From positions 12,607,198 to 12,671,197 of the forward strand of contig JAKOON010000011.1 of the NCBI GenBank assembly GCA_022577435.1: DNA of 64,000 nucleotides, in the 5' to 3' direction. Positions within the stretch are counted from its first letter, which is position 1; each line of letters starts with the position of its first letter. A program made the position numbers and the translations under genes. Below the pieces are notes generated by a model. The model saw only the letters and a program-made list of their open reading frames with translations. It searched no databases and had not been told where the DNA came from. Shown here piece by piece: positions 31,101 to 62,245 of the stretch. This stretch comes from Embiotoca jacksoni (lineage: Eukaryota; Chordata; Actinopteri; Embiotocidae).

Positions 31101-33353
31101 AACACTTCTCTCTGCTGACTATAAACTACACAGTGAAACATGCAACACAGTGGCAAACATGTCCCAACTTTTTTGAAACACATTGCTGCCATCAAATTCT
31201 AAATTTACATATATCTTTCAAAAAACAATAATATGTCTCAGTTTCAACATTCGATGTGTTGTTTTTGGACTGTTTTCAATTAAATATGAGTTTACATGAA
31301 ATACAAATGATCCCATTCTCTTTTTATTTACATTTCACACAGCTTCCCAGCTTTTTTTTTTGGAAAAAGGGTTTAAGCAAGTTCAGGGTCTCTTCTGGTG
31401 TTCTGATCCGGATCACACATGCAGGACCTGATTGGTTCAGAGCTGAGGGGGCGGAGCGAAGCACTTCCCGTCAGCCTGTGTACATTATTTTCTTTCTCTT
31501 TTTTATGATTTAATTTATTTTTTATGATTTGTTTATGATGGCCATCCCATCTTGAAAATAAAACAAAATCGTCACAACGGTAGATCTTTATTTCTTGCTG
31601 CCATCCACTTGCTGCATGTGACGCGAAACACATTGAAGGCCGCTGATTGGTCACTGCGGAATCAACATTTCTGGCGCTGAATTGTGATGTCGTCGATGTT
31701 TTTAATTTCGGCTAGTTTTATCTCACATGTTAGCAACAATTGAACAGTTAAAGCAGGCTTTAAAAAAAATTTTAAAAAAAAAAGAAGAAGAAGAAGAAGG
31801 AAGAAACCGTGAAGCTTCAGCCGGGTGCAGCGCGAGCTTCACGTCCGTGATCCACCTCTTCGCTCCAGGAGGAATCTGCAACACGCGGCAGCCTTTATCG
31901 ACGGTATGCGGCAGTTTAGCCTCTAAGGACGATATTGGTGCCACAAATGAACTTCAACTCGGTAGGTCATTTTATTTTCTCAGCGGGTTTTTGATCGCTT
32001 ATTTTTTTTTTTGCAGCTCGTTTCGGTCTTGCTGTTGCGTATGTTTGTCGCTATCTTTATGCTTTACTGTTTTTTTTATTATTTTTTTTATAATGCGGCT
32101 GCTAAACGAGAGCTGTTTTCTTCTCGTAGTTTCTTGCACGTTTCTCTGGTATGTTGATATAGTGACTTTTACAGTTTATTTACCTGGCCGTCGTTGCCTT
32201 TCAGAAAACCAAGCGGCAAGTAGAAGTGACGTCACCGTTGGTTTCTGAACGATGAAGCGTCCAGTTCGTGCCCTCTTGCTAGTTTTTTTTTAAATTTGCA
32301 TTTTTTTATTTTTTTTTTAGATGCTTGATTGAAACTCTACAAACATATAAGTACAAGAACAGCGAATATAACGGAACGTAAGAAGAACAATGCATTGTAA
32401 CGCTAGGGGGCGCCAGCTTGCTGGTATGGTAGTGACCATATTTGGGAGAATTGGGGACGTGATCCGCCCACCGATAGCCATAACCTCACTGCACCACCAA
32501 TCTGTCAATCAAACAGATTTTATAGTTAAATGATGGGATTATTTTCAGATGGACGGCCAGAACACTAATTTGGAAGAGTGAATTTGGCGAGTGACATACA
32601 GGATACTTGTGGAAATTTTTTCTTGACTAAACATTTTATGAGAAGTTGAATAGAGGTCGATGGAAACCAGTGCTTTTTGAAGCCAACCTCGAGCAGCACT
32701 TGGTGCACTTCTACCTAGTGTTTTTTTTTTGAGACGGAAACTACGTCTACTTATACAAACAGTCTATGCTGGGTATCTAGACAGTAAAGGTAGCCTACGT
32801 GCAGGCGGTTCTTGTACGTACTATGAAATATAATCCTGGTGATGCCACTGGAGAGAAGTGAGTCAGACTGATCTGATTCTGAGAAGACTGATTATAAAAC
32901 ACATCTGTTTCTGCACATGATGAAGATAATGGCAAAGAGGAGGCTGTTTTCCTGTGAGTCCACTGAGACGACGAGTTTCTGGGAGGTTTTAAAGGATCAG
33001 ATGCTCCCCTGTCTGACGTTTTAACAGTTTCAGCTTTTTATGGAGGTCTTGTTTGCGTTACCTCTGACCCACCGTGACCTCTGACCCAGCTCCTCCCCCA
33101 TCCCCACCCCCGAGACCCCAAACTTCATCTTCACTTTTTGACACTGACCTGTTTCAGTTGAACATGTGAAGCGCTCTATCAAAGGCAGAATATATAAGAG
33201 CAGACTGTTCACCGTTAACCGCATGCTACAGACAGTTTAAATGATCGTCTCACCTACGTCCCCGTCTCTGCCCCCGTCCCCGTGTCCGCTCTGAGCCTCG
33301 GCTGCAGCCTGCAGCAGCAGCAGCAGCGCAGGGATCCTCCAGACCAACAGCAT
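28174..33353 (-). CDS. il7r: interleukin-7 receptor alpha (8 exons, 419 aa)
   Basis: Type I cytokine receptor for lymphoid development. Exons (minus): 33353-33254, 30616-30481, 30274-30117, 29552-29389, 29195-29039, 28962-28860, 28769-28706, 28551-28174. They total 1260 bases, with eight exons as in human. The signal peptide is 'MLLVWRIPALLLLLQAAAEA'. The first fibronectin domain has two cysteine pairs ('SCTSDITTERCSLTC' and 'LCYTQWESLAKTKC'). The second starts 'VKPRSPKVKNVTF' and ends with the WSEWS box. The TM helix is 'AFILIVCFVSVVALASSVVV'. Box 1 is 'YMWPSIPHPKQTLVHI'. The tail ends 'EEAYVTMSSFYQIK', matching the human STAT5-docking end (Tyr449 region). The third human cysteine pair is absent, and an acidic run DDDDEDDED is inserted. 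An in-frame ATG at 33380 is an alternative start. Convergent with capsl, as in human. Confidence 0.94.
29690..30115 (-). repeat. dispersed repeat copy D, il7r intron
   Basis: Minus-orientation copy filling most of the intron 29553-30116. It reaches to within a few bases of the donor of exon 30274-30117. Confidence 0.6.
30305..30425. repeat. GC-rich minisatellite, about 19-20-base units, il7r intron
   Basis: Imperfect tandem units of the type 'gagtcccccgaggacccct', about six copies. Confidence 0.8.
31140..31390. repeat. second dispersed repeat family, copy 1, il7r intron 1
   Basis: Shares 'tgctgccatcaaatt', 'ttttcaattaa' and 'cagcttcccagc' with the copy at 52330-52640. This is a common fish interspersed sequence whose class I cannot name with confidence. 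Confidence 0.6.
32400..32775 (-). repeat. dispersed repeat copy E, il7r intron 1
   Basis: Minus-orientation copy. It shares 'ctgtcaatcaaacag', 'gggattattttcagatgga' and the terminal 'tatacaaacagtctatg'. It begins next to an AGGGGGCGC motif (32404-32412). Confidence 0.6.
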
Positions 33354-35566
33354 CTCCTGCAGACACAAACTCACCTTCATCAGCAGCTCGCAGCTTTTTC
33401 TTCTCTGCAGGCTGAGAGGAAGAGGGCGGAGCCTGACTGCAGAGGAAGGGGGGTGGGTGGGGGGTGTTAGGTTAGACAAGGTCTGACAGGATGTTTTGTA
33501 AATCAGAAACATCTGTAATGAGAACACGGTGGATCAGGGACTGTACAGAGAACATGTTCTTACAGGTGGTTAAACAAACTGGTTCTAATGGCATCTATTT
33601 AACTTTTACTAGAACAAAACTGGTTCTGATAGCTTCCATTTAACTTTTACTAGAACAAACTGGTTCTGATGGCTTCTATTTAAATTGAACTGGAATAAAC
33701 TGATTCTACAGTGAATACAGTGAAGACAGTGACGATAGTGAAGTGCCTTGGCAGCTGGTGGTGACCAAACACGGAGCTAAAATGGGGAACATGGACTCAC
33801 ATTCATCAGCTGTACTCAAATAAAACAATATGTCACTCTGCGCCAGCTCGATGTGGAAATAAAACAGCTACTTGTACAGCCGACAGAGAGCCTCATGGGT
33901 AATATACTGTTCGCACTCACCGACGAATTAAAACTAGGACATAAGCGTAATCCCAGGAAGTCCTCGGTGATCAACACAGACTGAAACGAAGAGATTGGCT
34001 GACTGCGGCCTCTCTATAAACCTGGGGTGACTGGTAGAATCACTACCGAGTCCAGAGGCTCCAGTGAAAGAACTTTTATTCAACTTAGTTGGTCATAGGG
34101 GGGGTTTACTCGCATTCGTGTGTTAAGTGTGTAGGTGTGTGTTTTCTGAAACAGAAGAAGAACACACAACGTGAGAATAATGTAACTTAATAAAGAATAA
34201 TTTAATGGTAACGCGACGTCACGTGGCATAACTAACACAAAGTGTCGACATGAATTCAAGAAACAAAAACACAGCCAGGACACTTGAAACAGTGAGACTG
34301 AGGAACACGTATCATACATCCGTGATTAACTAAACAAGATCACAACGGAGCGCTGGAGGAAGCACGCAGTGTGTTAATAAGCAGAATGGATGGATGCTTA
34401 CATTGCGCGAGCATTCGGCATTACAGGCTACAACAAACAACATGATTAAGGACTAATACCGTAAGAGTGACTGTAACGTTGTATCTGCAGTCGTGTTACT
34501 TCACCTCGGGCGTATTGTGACAGAGGAGAGCTGCCCTGCACAGGTATGCAGGCTCGCACAGGTATACAGGCTCACACCTGCGCGATGGAACGTACCACTC
34601 CGAGCGGGTGTGGCGGAATAGTCCAAGTGAGCCTGGCCTTTTCAACACGGACGGAGGAAGAACCACGTCAGCAAGATGGCAATTAGAGCCTAGTGGTCGA
34701 ACTGCGTCATTACAATGTCCATATTCAGAGAGTGTGTCCCGCAAAGTTGCTTTTGTCTCCTCCTACTGCCACTAAGAGTAATGACACAAACAGCCGGCTG
34801 TAAAACTGTGGATGAACTGGAAAGATGGAAAAATAAAATTAAATGGTCAATAATCTGATCAATCTCATGTCCTCCCTGTTTCTGGGAGGGAGATGACGTC
34901 AGAGCAGCGTCTTCCTCAGTCAAACAAGCAATGAAGTTGTGACAGGAACAACAAGCCACTTCCTGTCAGCTTACTGATCTGGTTCTTTTCAAACGAGGCC
35001 GCCGACTTCAACACTGTGTTTACCGCGAGTGTGTTTTAAAAAAAAATTTGGATGCTTAATTTATGAAGAACCCATCAGGTTTCTCTTCAGAGGGGATTTT
35101 AGTGTGTCAGAAGCCAAAGCCGCAGCAGCAGCATGTTCACCTCACTTTGATTCTCAGTTACACCATATGTTCCATTTTGGGAAGCAGGGAATTCTGGGAA
35201 TACACAGCTGCAATACACCTGCTGCCTCCACCTGTTGTCTGTCGAGTGGACGGTGTGAAAACTGTCTATCTAGCGTGTTCAACGGCAGGCAGAGTGGATG
35301 TATATTTACTTGACGTCTTTGGGTCATTCATAAACTAATTGAATTATTTTGGCTTTCTAATAGTTCGGTTTTATACCGCTATTTTTTATTTTTTTTTACG
35401 GTAAAGTCCATGGCGAGTGTCACTTGTACGATTTAATTACTGCCATGTGGTAACAGGATGACTTGGCGCGTTTCAAGGAAACCGCAACAAAAGATAAAAA
35501 TGAGCTTGAGCTATGGAAACTGTTGCGATCTCGCCAGCTATATTCGGTGAAGCCTGTGATTTTAGT

Positions 35567-35817
35567 TTAGGCCTGCGTCGTTTTCTGGGTTCTGCAGACA
35601 TATCTTCTGTTGTCGTTTTCTGAGTTCTGCAGACTTGTCTTCTGTTGTCGTTTTCTGAGTTCTGCAGACTTGTCTTCTGTTGTCGTTTTCTGAGTTCTGC
35701 AGACTTGTCTTCTGTTGTCGTTTTCTGGGTTCTGCAGACGCGTCTTCTGTTGTCGTTTTCTGGGTTCTGCAGACTTGTCTTCTGTTGTCGTTTTCTGAGT
35801 TCTGCAGACTTGTCTTC
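35567..35817. repeat. 35-base minisatellite, about 7 copies
   Basis: Unit length 35, with core 'ttctgttgtcgttttctgag' then 'ttctgcagacttgtc'. Copies differ at one to four positions. Confidence 0.9.
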
Positions 35818-36499
35818 CCCAGCCGTTTTATGCGAGTGTGGCGAGGCGGGTGGAGATGGAGCCCGGTGGGTACCAGGCTGAGGGGTTGGTGGGCGTCGAG
35901 CTCTCGATTGTGGGCGGCGGCGGCTGTGGTTAACGTTGTGTTCTCAGCGTTTCTCAGGGAACAAGTGGAAATTTTTTTTTATGGAAGGCAGGAGATGCCG
36001 TGTTTCGCTCGTAGTGTGGTGGGAGATGCTGAGTAAGAGGCCGTCCTCAGTCCTCCGTCCTCGTCATTAATTAAAGGTCCTCTGTGAGACACCGCAAAGA
36101 GTTAAAAATCCTGAATGAGTCTTCCGACGGCTCTCTGCCGTCTCTGCTGCAGCAGCTCGTCTCCGCCTCCACCCTAACCACACGCCTGAGGTTTCTTTTT
36201 TTTTTTTTTTTTATCTCCGCTCAGCATCAAAACATCTTCAGCTGTGGTTTCTGTTCGCTCGCCTGCTTCTCAGGCTCTGATGGGAATCTTGACGAGGCAC
36301 CTGTATAGGCTGTGTCTGTGATCCTGGCGGTTCAGGAGCCCGGCAGCTGAGAGACGGGGGCCATCGCAGGGGGCCTTGACCGTCAGTTACATGTATACAA
36401 CACGTTCCTGACTGAACAAACACGTCTGACCTCAGAGGATGTGTGTCTGTCGTCGGCCGCTCTGTATGAAGCCAGGTGGATCTGACTCGATCTGATTGG

Positions 36500-36870
36500 A
36501 AAGCCGACGATACGCCGCCTCGACCACCAATAGCCTTAACCACCGATAGCCTTAACCACCGGTAGCCTTAACCACCGATAGCCTTAACCACAGGCCTGTC
36601 AATCAAACAGACACGTCCGCTCCAAAAAACACAGCTTTTTGAGGCCGAACATTGATTTAATGACGTGATTGTTAACAAACACCGAAATAATTTGTGGAAA
36701 AATTTATAGATTTTATGGGAGAAGTTTAATGGGAGTCTATGGAGGCTTTTTGGAGCCAACCGTTAGTGGCCCTTGGTGGTATCGCAGCTTAAGGCACTTC
36801 TGCATCGGCCGGATTTTTTCCGACACGGGAGCGACGTCCACTTTTATTTACAGTCTGTGGATGGAGGTCA
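36500..36870 (-). repeat. dispersed repeat copy F with internal 16-base expansion
   Basis: Minus-orientation copy of the main family. At 36524-36593 it carries four tandem 16-base units of the type 'ccaccgatagccttaa', present about once in copy E. Confidence 0.65.
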
Positions 36871-37529
36871 TTCTCGGTGAAGCTGCGTTTCAAAACAGTA
36901 GAGTAATAAAAAAACATAAAACCTGGTGGAGTCGGGCGGCGGCGGACCTGCAGCGTGCTGCAGTGTTGCACACTCTGCAAACAGAGGTTAGAGTGAGACA
37001 TGCTGAGACACGACTCGTCACCACATCCTCTTGCTCAGTGTCTTCATCCTTTAAAAACAACTCTTCTCCAACCAGAACATGACAATTGAAGCCGCTGCTC
37101 CTTCAGTCGAGGTGTTTCAGCATCTGATCGGGATCCTCCTGGACGACCGTCCATCTGAGGTTTTCTGGACACGTCCAGCTGGTAGGAAACCCCGGGGGGT
37201 AGTCCCAGAAGACACTAGGTCCGGGAACGCCCCGGGATTCTCCCAGAGGACCTACCACCGAGATCCGACCATCAGATCAGAGGCAGAGGATGGATGGCTG
37301 GATGATGGATATATGATGGATGGATGGGCCACAGAAAATCTAATATTTATTAAGTATTGGTACAAATGGAGCCAACTATCTGAACCAATTCTCTAATCAG
37401 AAGCCTTAATTTGTGTCAGTCCAATAGAAAACAGGTCAGCTGACCTTCATTGTCATGGTTACAGTAACAGGAAACAGCGGCCTCTGTGTCGAATCATATC
37501 ATCACCACATTATTAACTGTAAACATTCA

Positions 37530-37750
37530 GTGTGTGTGCGTGTGTGTGCGCGTATGTGTGTGTGTGTGTGTGTGTCTGTCTGTGTGTGTGTCTGTCTGTC
37601 TGTATGGGTGTCTGTGTGCCACCTGAGCGACAGGTAAACCACAGACGGCCTCACACACACACAGACAAACAGATGGTCCAACTGACACAGTGCTGCTGTG
37701 GGAACCCCCCCCCCCCCCCCCACTTCAGCTTCATGCACATGTTCAACCCG

Positions 37751-37780
<30 letters not shown>
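37530..37780. repeat. cluster of simple repeats
   Basis: Imperfect (GT)n at about 37530-37600, a C-run of 18 near 37706-37722, and (CA)n at about 37752-37778. Confidence 0.85.
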
Positions 37781-37782
<2 letters not shown>

Positions 37783-39665
37783 CTCAGGATGTGACCACAC
37801 GTGAAACATGATCACAGTCTGCTACTCCCTTTAGATGGAGCTGGACAGAAACATGATGTCACAGGGAAGCTGACCTTTGACCTTTTGGACATGAAATGTC
37901 ATCACATCATCCTGCAAGACATTTGTGTGAATTTTAGTCATGATTAGTGAATGAATTCTGCAGTTATGTGAGGTCACAGTGACCTTTGACCCCCAGACTC
38001 TAATCAGTCCACCGTTCAGTCCGAATAAACGTTTGTGCTAACTTTGAAGACATGGGGTGCTATCAGATTTCTGGTACAGGTGGGCGGGGCATAGTCTCCT
38101 TATGGTCCAAAAATGGTCAGTTCTGGCTCCTAAAAAAATGGCCTAAATGTCGAACTTGAGGCTTCAAAAATGTATTGGTGATGTCATGGCGGGTTACTGC
38201 CTGGGTAATATGACCATCGGCATGTAACTGTTAGCGTTTTATTCGGGTTTGCAAATAAAACAGCGACACATTGCGAAGAAATAATTTCAAAAATTATTTT
38301 ACTTAGAAATTTCCCTTTGCTTGAAAAACAAACAAAGCATTTTTATGACAAAGACGATCATAGAACATGAAACCAATCAATATTGATCAGAATATTTGAA
38401 CCGGCGACCTCGTTTCCAAAGAGGATTGTTTGAAATACAGTTCGTGTTTCACTTGGTTCAGATTCAGAGAAAACATTAACATGGATGTTTCAGAAGCACC
38501 GTTTCAGACTTTAAACTGTCGAACAGAACAGACGAAATATCCTCCACTCATCAAACTTCATTCTGATTACACTTCATCAACAGATCAATTCATCTGATTG
38601 GCATCAGTTAGAACTTCAAACGTAGTGTTCTAATCAGCGTCGTCAATAAGAGATTATCAGGCGTCTGGAAGCATCATGTGTTTGATCAGGAAAGTGGGTT
38701 TTAGAGCCTCTAAAAGAAAACAGGCTTTAAGTGAGCCGGAAGGACAGGAAATGTCACAATAAAAGCATTTTAAACAGAAATAAAAAAGGAACAGAAGAAC
38801 AAAGGAGAAAAAAAGTCCACCCAGGAACACCAGAGACGCTCAGCACTCGTCTGGATCGTGACCACGGACGGGCCCACAAGAAATGTCAAAATACAGAGAG
38901 ACACACAAAAAAGAAAAGAAAGTATTAATTACTTCTGATTGATATTTTTCAAACTGAGAGCAGAGGAACTTTAGATCCGTGTCCCCATCTGGTCCTCTAA
39001 CCGGCCTGCCAGGAGCCAGTACATCGTGTCATTCACCACTTCATTCATTTACATCCAAACATCTTGCCCTGTTGTGGCGATTTAAAAACACAACGTGCAG
39101 CTTCTTGTTCACCAACAACCCTGAAGAAAAGTCCCAGTTCTACAAACTCATCCCAAACTACAGCCTTTTGAAAATCAGACTAACGGTGGGCCAACGCTGC
39201 TGGATGTTAGCGTGCTAATGTTAGCTGACTAGTGTAGCGGTTTCATTCATGCCACAGCAGCATCAAAGTATGAACACAGACAAATGCAACAATAATAAAC
39301 CTAAAGAGACGCTGATCAGCTGTTAGAATAAACTTGAAGCTCTTAATTGGTCCTTAGTCCTTACTCAGGTCCTCAGAAATAACATCTGCTTCTGTTGAAC
39401 TTGGACATCTCTTCAGGCTGCTGATGTTTCAGTGATTTAGCTCCCTGAACTCTCTGCCACGTGTCACTGACCTTCTTCCTCCCTCTCTACTCGACACATT
39501 TATTGTGACCGTATTAAACCCGTGTGTTAAAAGAGAGGAACCCGGAACTGGACTGTGGATCTGGACTCTGGATCTGGTCCTCTGAACTATGGTATTGTCA
39601 GCACTCAGGAAGACGTATAGAGGTGAAACCCGCGGGGACAGAGCAAAAGGCAGCCGTGTCATCGG

Positions 39666-57948
<18,283 letters not shown>

Positions 57949-58925
57949 CGTCCCTCCGGTTCGAACAAATTACACCAATGCGGTCGGTTCGGTCCTGTTA
58001 AAGATCCATGTGAGTCCCTGTACGATCCGTTTGGACCCCTTTTAGCCCACCTGCCCGGCGGACGCCACAGGTGTCCGCGGAGTTTCGGTCACTTTGTTCG
58101 ATGGAACTTCCGCAGGAAACTGCGTCCTCCCTGGGGCGGCAGGTGTACTGCGGTAATACTCCGGTAATACCGGTTTCTGAAGGTCCACACGTCAACCCAC
58201 TGCCGGTCAATCGGCTCCGAACCGCGTGAAGTATCCACAAGTCCGGTAGAACCGGGAGCAGGTGGAGGGAGGTGCTGGTTCTTCCTGACAGCAGCTGATT
58301 GGTTGGATCCTAGCCAGGTTTCTATTGCACACGCACGAGCACACACACACACACACACACACACACTGACCGGGAGCTTAACATGAGTCTCCGGGCCCCA
58401 CAGAGGGTCCAGAGCTAATGAGATGAGCCGAGCAGGCCGCTAAAACACTAATGTGGGCCTTGTTGGTTTTAATTTTACTTAACATTATTTAATGTATTTT
58501 ATAGTGTACATTATGCCCATGTGATCAGACAACATTCAATGCCAGCAACACGCCATATCTGTCTTAGATGAATAATCAACTAACTTTACTCATGGTTCAA
58601 AGTGCTTTGTTTCACGACAATGAACCGTCCAACTCTAGAAACACAGTAGAATCAGTTCACACACTATTTAAACACAAATGTATGCTGGGAAACACCCCCC
58701 CCCCCCCCCACACACACACACACACCTCCTGTTGTTGGAAGTCAGTCGACCACAAATAGAAACAAATAGAATCAGAAACTAATTGATCTCTGCGTTTGAT
58801 TTCAACCCAAACGAGGACATGAAAAAGGACATGAGTGGCAGACTGGACATCAGCTGCATGATGGGAAATGTGGGATCCAGTATTGTTGGTACATCGTCTT
58901 TGACCAAAGTTTTTCAGGCTCAGGT

Positions 58926-58987
<62 letters not shown>

Positions 58988-59554
58988 GAACACATTAAAG
59001 CCTGTCAGTCTAAACTCTGGGATTATTTCCTTCAAACTTGTGTGTGTAGTGTTATCAGATGTTATGTAGTGTGTGTTAATGTGTGTGTGGTGTTATCAGA
59101 CGTGTAGTGTGTGTTGATGTGTGTAGTTTGTGTTAACGTGTAGTGTGTGTTAACAAGTGTAGTGTGTGTTGACATGTGTACTGTCTGTTAACGTGTGCAG
59201 TGTCTATTATTGTGTGTAGTGTGTGTTATTGTGTGTAGTGTGTTAAGGAGTGTCGTGTATGTTGACGTGTGTTAACAAGTGTGTTAATGTGTGTCGTGTG
59301 TGTAGTTAATTATCAGACGTTGTGTAGTGTGTGTGTGTAGTGTGTTAACGTGTGTAGTTTGTGTTCATGTTTGTGGTGTGTGTTAACGTGTGTAGTGTGT
59401 GTTAACGTGTGTGTTGATGTGTGTGAACGTGGACAGTAACCACGGAGACGCTGCCTACTGATCAGATAAACTCTGCTGCTGTTCTCAGGTGATGAAGGAC
59501 TTTTACCTCAGAGTACGGGTAGTAATTAGCAGCCATCCTTCATCAGTTCTGATC

Positions 59555-59697
59555 CGGACCGATCAGTACCTCCTTTTGATCCTCAGGACCGATCAGTACC
59601 TCCTCCTGATCCTCAGGACCGATCAGTACCTCCTTTTGATCCTCAGGACCGATCAGTACCTCCTTTTGATCCTCAGGACCGATCAGTACCTCCTGCG
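59555..59697. repeat. 30-base minisatellite, about 4.7 copies
   Basis: The unit begins 'ggaccgatcagtacctcctt' and is followed by 'ttgatcctca'. It creates an open frame with repeated 'RTDQYLLLIL', which is not a gene. Confidence 0.9.
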
Positions 59698-59874
59698 TCT
59701 GAACGAGACCGTCGCTCTCCGACGTGTCTGCTGAGGTGTTTCTCGTTCTCAGGTGACGCTCCACTCCCTTTCCACACCTGCTGCAGGTATGTTGACCTGC
59801 TCGGCGATCCACCCACAGCAGAATGACGATCCCGACACGGCCGGGAGGGACGTCTCTACAGCACAGAGTCCTCC

Positions 59875-60100
59875 TGAGTCCTGTCCTCAGTCCTCATCTC
59901 TGTCCCCAGTACTGTCCTCATCTCTGTCCTCAGTACTGTCTTCATCTCTGTCCTCAGTCTTCATCTTTGTCCTCATCTCTATCCTCAGTCCTCATCTCTG
60001 TCCTCATCACTGTCCTAATCTCTGTCCTCATCTCTGTCTTCATCTCTGTCCTCATCTCTGTCCTCAGTCCTCATCTCTGTCCTCAGTCATGTTGAAGATG
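59875..60100. repeat. pyrimidine-rich 'ctgtcctcatct' repeat
   Basis: Imperfect 12-18-base units of CTGTCCTCATCT/CAGTC, about 14 copies. Confidence 0.85.
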
Positions 60101-60469
60101 CTACACATTCTCATCAGTTGAGACACAACCTGAATAATGATGATGATGATGATGATGATGAGAAACTTCACTGGAAACAAAAAAAACCACATGATGACAC
60201 GACATCTGTCTGTGACAGCGAGGTCAGAGGCCAGAGGTCGCACACAGTGGAGGACATGATGGAGGACTGCAGGAGGGAGGGCACCTAAACAAAGAGCTAC
60301 AGGACAGTGTGCTATCGGTCCGCCTCCTCTGATATCACACCAGCACGCCACATGATGATCCTTTCACAATAAGACACTCTTTCACAAAACAAAAAATCCC
60401 TTTCACAATAAAAACACCTTCAGTAAATAAATATTACCCAACCAGCTGCAGGCCGCCGCGGTCTGAGAT

Positions 60470-60605
60470 GATTCACACAGCAGCTGCCTCATCCTGCAGC
60501 TTCCTGTCTGCAGCTACCTGTCAGCAGCTACCTGTCCACTGCTTCCTGTCTGCAGCTTCCTGTCTGCAGCCTGCTGTTCCACATCCAGACTCCCTGCTTG
60601 AATTT
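60470..60605. repeat. 'gcagcttcctg' element, copy 2
   Basis: See 56620-56760. This copy has more internal 'cagctacctgt'/'cagcttcctgt' units. Confidence 0.65.
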
Positions 60606-60683
60606 GGGGTCCGTCCTCGTGAACCGTCTCACCCCTCTGGTTTTAATAAAGGACTCGGGTCAGTCGGACTGACGAACAGTAAC

Positions 60684-60691
60684 TTTATTCA
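60684..60691 (-). other. cfap53: cfap53 stop codon overlapping poly(A) signal
   Basis: The minus strand reads TGAATAAA: the A of the TGA stop (60691-60689) is the first base of AATAAA (60689-60684). If used, the 3' UTR would be only about 20-30 bases. Confidence 0.65.
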
Positions 60692-62211
60692 ATAATAACA
60701 TGTGTCAGTTGTCTGAGTCGGAGGCGGAGTCTCTGGGGCACACCTGGCTCCATCTCCTCTCCTGAACGGATGGGGGGGGGCGATGTCGGACACGGGTCTG
60801 GACAGGATGTGGTCTTTCTTCTGGTTGTAGATGTGCTGCAGGATCAGACCCTGCTCCTGCTCCCTGTGCTCCTGGTCTCTTTGCTCACAGCGAAGCTGCA
60901 GCTGCTGCTTTATCTGCCCCCGTAGGTCGGCCTGGTGCAAGTCTGCTGCCCTCTGCAGGCTGGGAGGAGGCAGAGCGATGTCACAAACAAACAAAGGAAA
61001 TAAACAAAAAAAAACCAGCAGGAAACAAACAAACAAACTGCAGCAAACAGCAGGAAACAAACAAACAAATGTACCATTTCTTCTGCTCCTCTTCCTGCAG
61101 CTTCGCCTCCTCCACACTTCTCTCCAGCTCCTCCCTCTCCTTCTGCAGCTCAGCTTGTTTCTGCAGGTTTGCATCCTCTACAACACACACACACACATAT
61201 ACATTGGTATGGTTAACTGGTCTGGTTCAGTACAGTTCAGTCTGGTCCGGTTCGGTTTGGTCCGGTCCTCTTACGTTTCTGCTGGACCTGCAGTTGGCGG
61301 CCCTCCATCACCTGGACCTTGAGGCGGTGTCGGGCCTCCCGCTGCAGCCGGTTCACCTGGTCCCGTTTGGTCCAGGTCTCCTTGAGCTTCTCCTCCACCA
61401 GCTGCTGCGTCTCCTCCTCCTCCTTCCTCTGCCGCTGCAGCTCCTCGGACAAATACTGACGGTACCTGCGCTGGTCCTCCTGCAGCTCCACCTGCAGCAC
61501 ACAGACTCGTCAGAAGCCCAGAACCACAACCAGCAGCATGAGTCCTCTGTGGTTCGGTCCGTGATACCGCTCTGGAGAGCCTGCTGGCCTCAGGTGGTTC
61601 CGTGTCGGACACACAGAACTTCTGTGTTTTTGTTGGAATCGCTCACATCATGTTATTTTGGATTTCACTCATTAGAATCTGTTTTGACTCAGTTTTTATA
61701 ATTTGACCTTTGACCTGATTGTCTGCTGCTGAGCCCGATCAGTCACATCCTCAATCAGTCCAGCTTATCAGAGGTGTTCCTATTATTTTGACCACTCTGT
61801 TCACAGTGAGGCTGAACGTTAAAGAGGTTTGGTCTCAGACTGCTGGTCTGGAGTCAATATGATCACTGATTAACATCAGCTCACTGATCACACATCTGGT
61901 CAGCTGGTCAGTTTGTATAATCATTCCAATCGTGTCTATTGATCTGCGTGAAACCAGCAGAAACATGTGGTCAGTTGTGGGCGGAGCTCTGAGGTGAGCT
62001 GTGTTCTTCCAGGTGCAGCAGGTGAGGCGTTCAGGTGTGTTTACCTTCTTCTGAGCACTTTCTTGCTTCACGTCCGTTTCCTCACGCAGCGCCTGCTGCA
62101 GGATGCGCATGTCCAGCTGCAGCTCATCCTGCTGCTCCTGGGCCAGTCGCTTCATCTTCAGCCGCAAGTCCTGGTCCAGCTGCCGGCGCCGGATCTGCTG
62201 GTCCTGAAGCT

Positions 62212-62245
<34 letters not shown>

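Larger units (their letters stand above)
33354..39665. other. il7r/myo5b spacer
   Basis: The il7r promoter must lie just upstream of 33353; no clear TATA box was seen. The remainder has no recognisable exon. It contains the 35-base array (35567-35817), repeat copies F (36500-36870) and G (38050-38200), and simple repeats at 37530-37780. The myo5b 3' UTR follows, with a minus-strand AATAAA at 39504-39499 giving a UTR of about 170 bases. Confidence 0.5.
57949..60688. other. myo5b promoter side and cfap53 downstream spacer
   Basis: The myo5b 5' UTR and promoter are upstream (plus-ward) of 57948; the GC-rich stretch to about 58290 is a candidate. Then follow (CA)n at about 58346-58366 and 58926-58985, a C-run near 58687-58700, a degenerate GTGTGTTAACG stretch (59040-59430), a 30-base minisatellite (59555-59697), 'tgtcctcatctc' units (59875-60100) and (GAT)n (60137-60163). 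No gene was recognised. Confidence 0.55.

Noticed and set aside
33353..33380. Upstream in-frame ATG of il7r at 33380
   Set aside because: It adds MKVSLCLQE before the hydrophobic leader, placing a charged residue within the signal peptide. The ATG at 33353 gives a cleaner leader. The upstream ATG is kept as an alternative only.
59489..60121. Open frames with repeated RTDQYLLLIL and SSLSSVL
   Set aside because: They arise from the 30-base and 12-base minisatellites.
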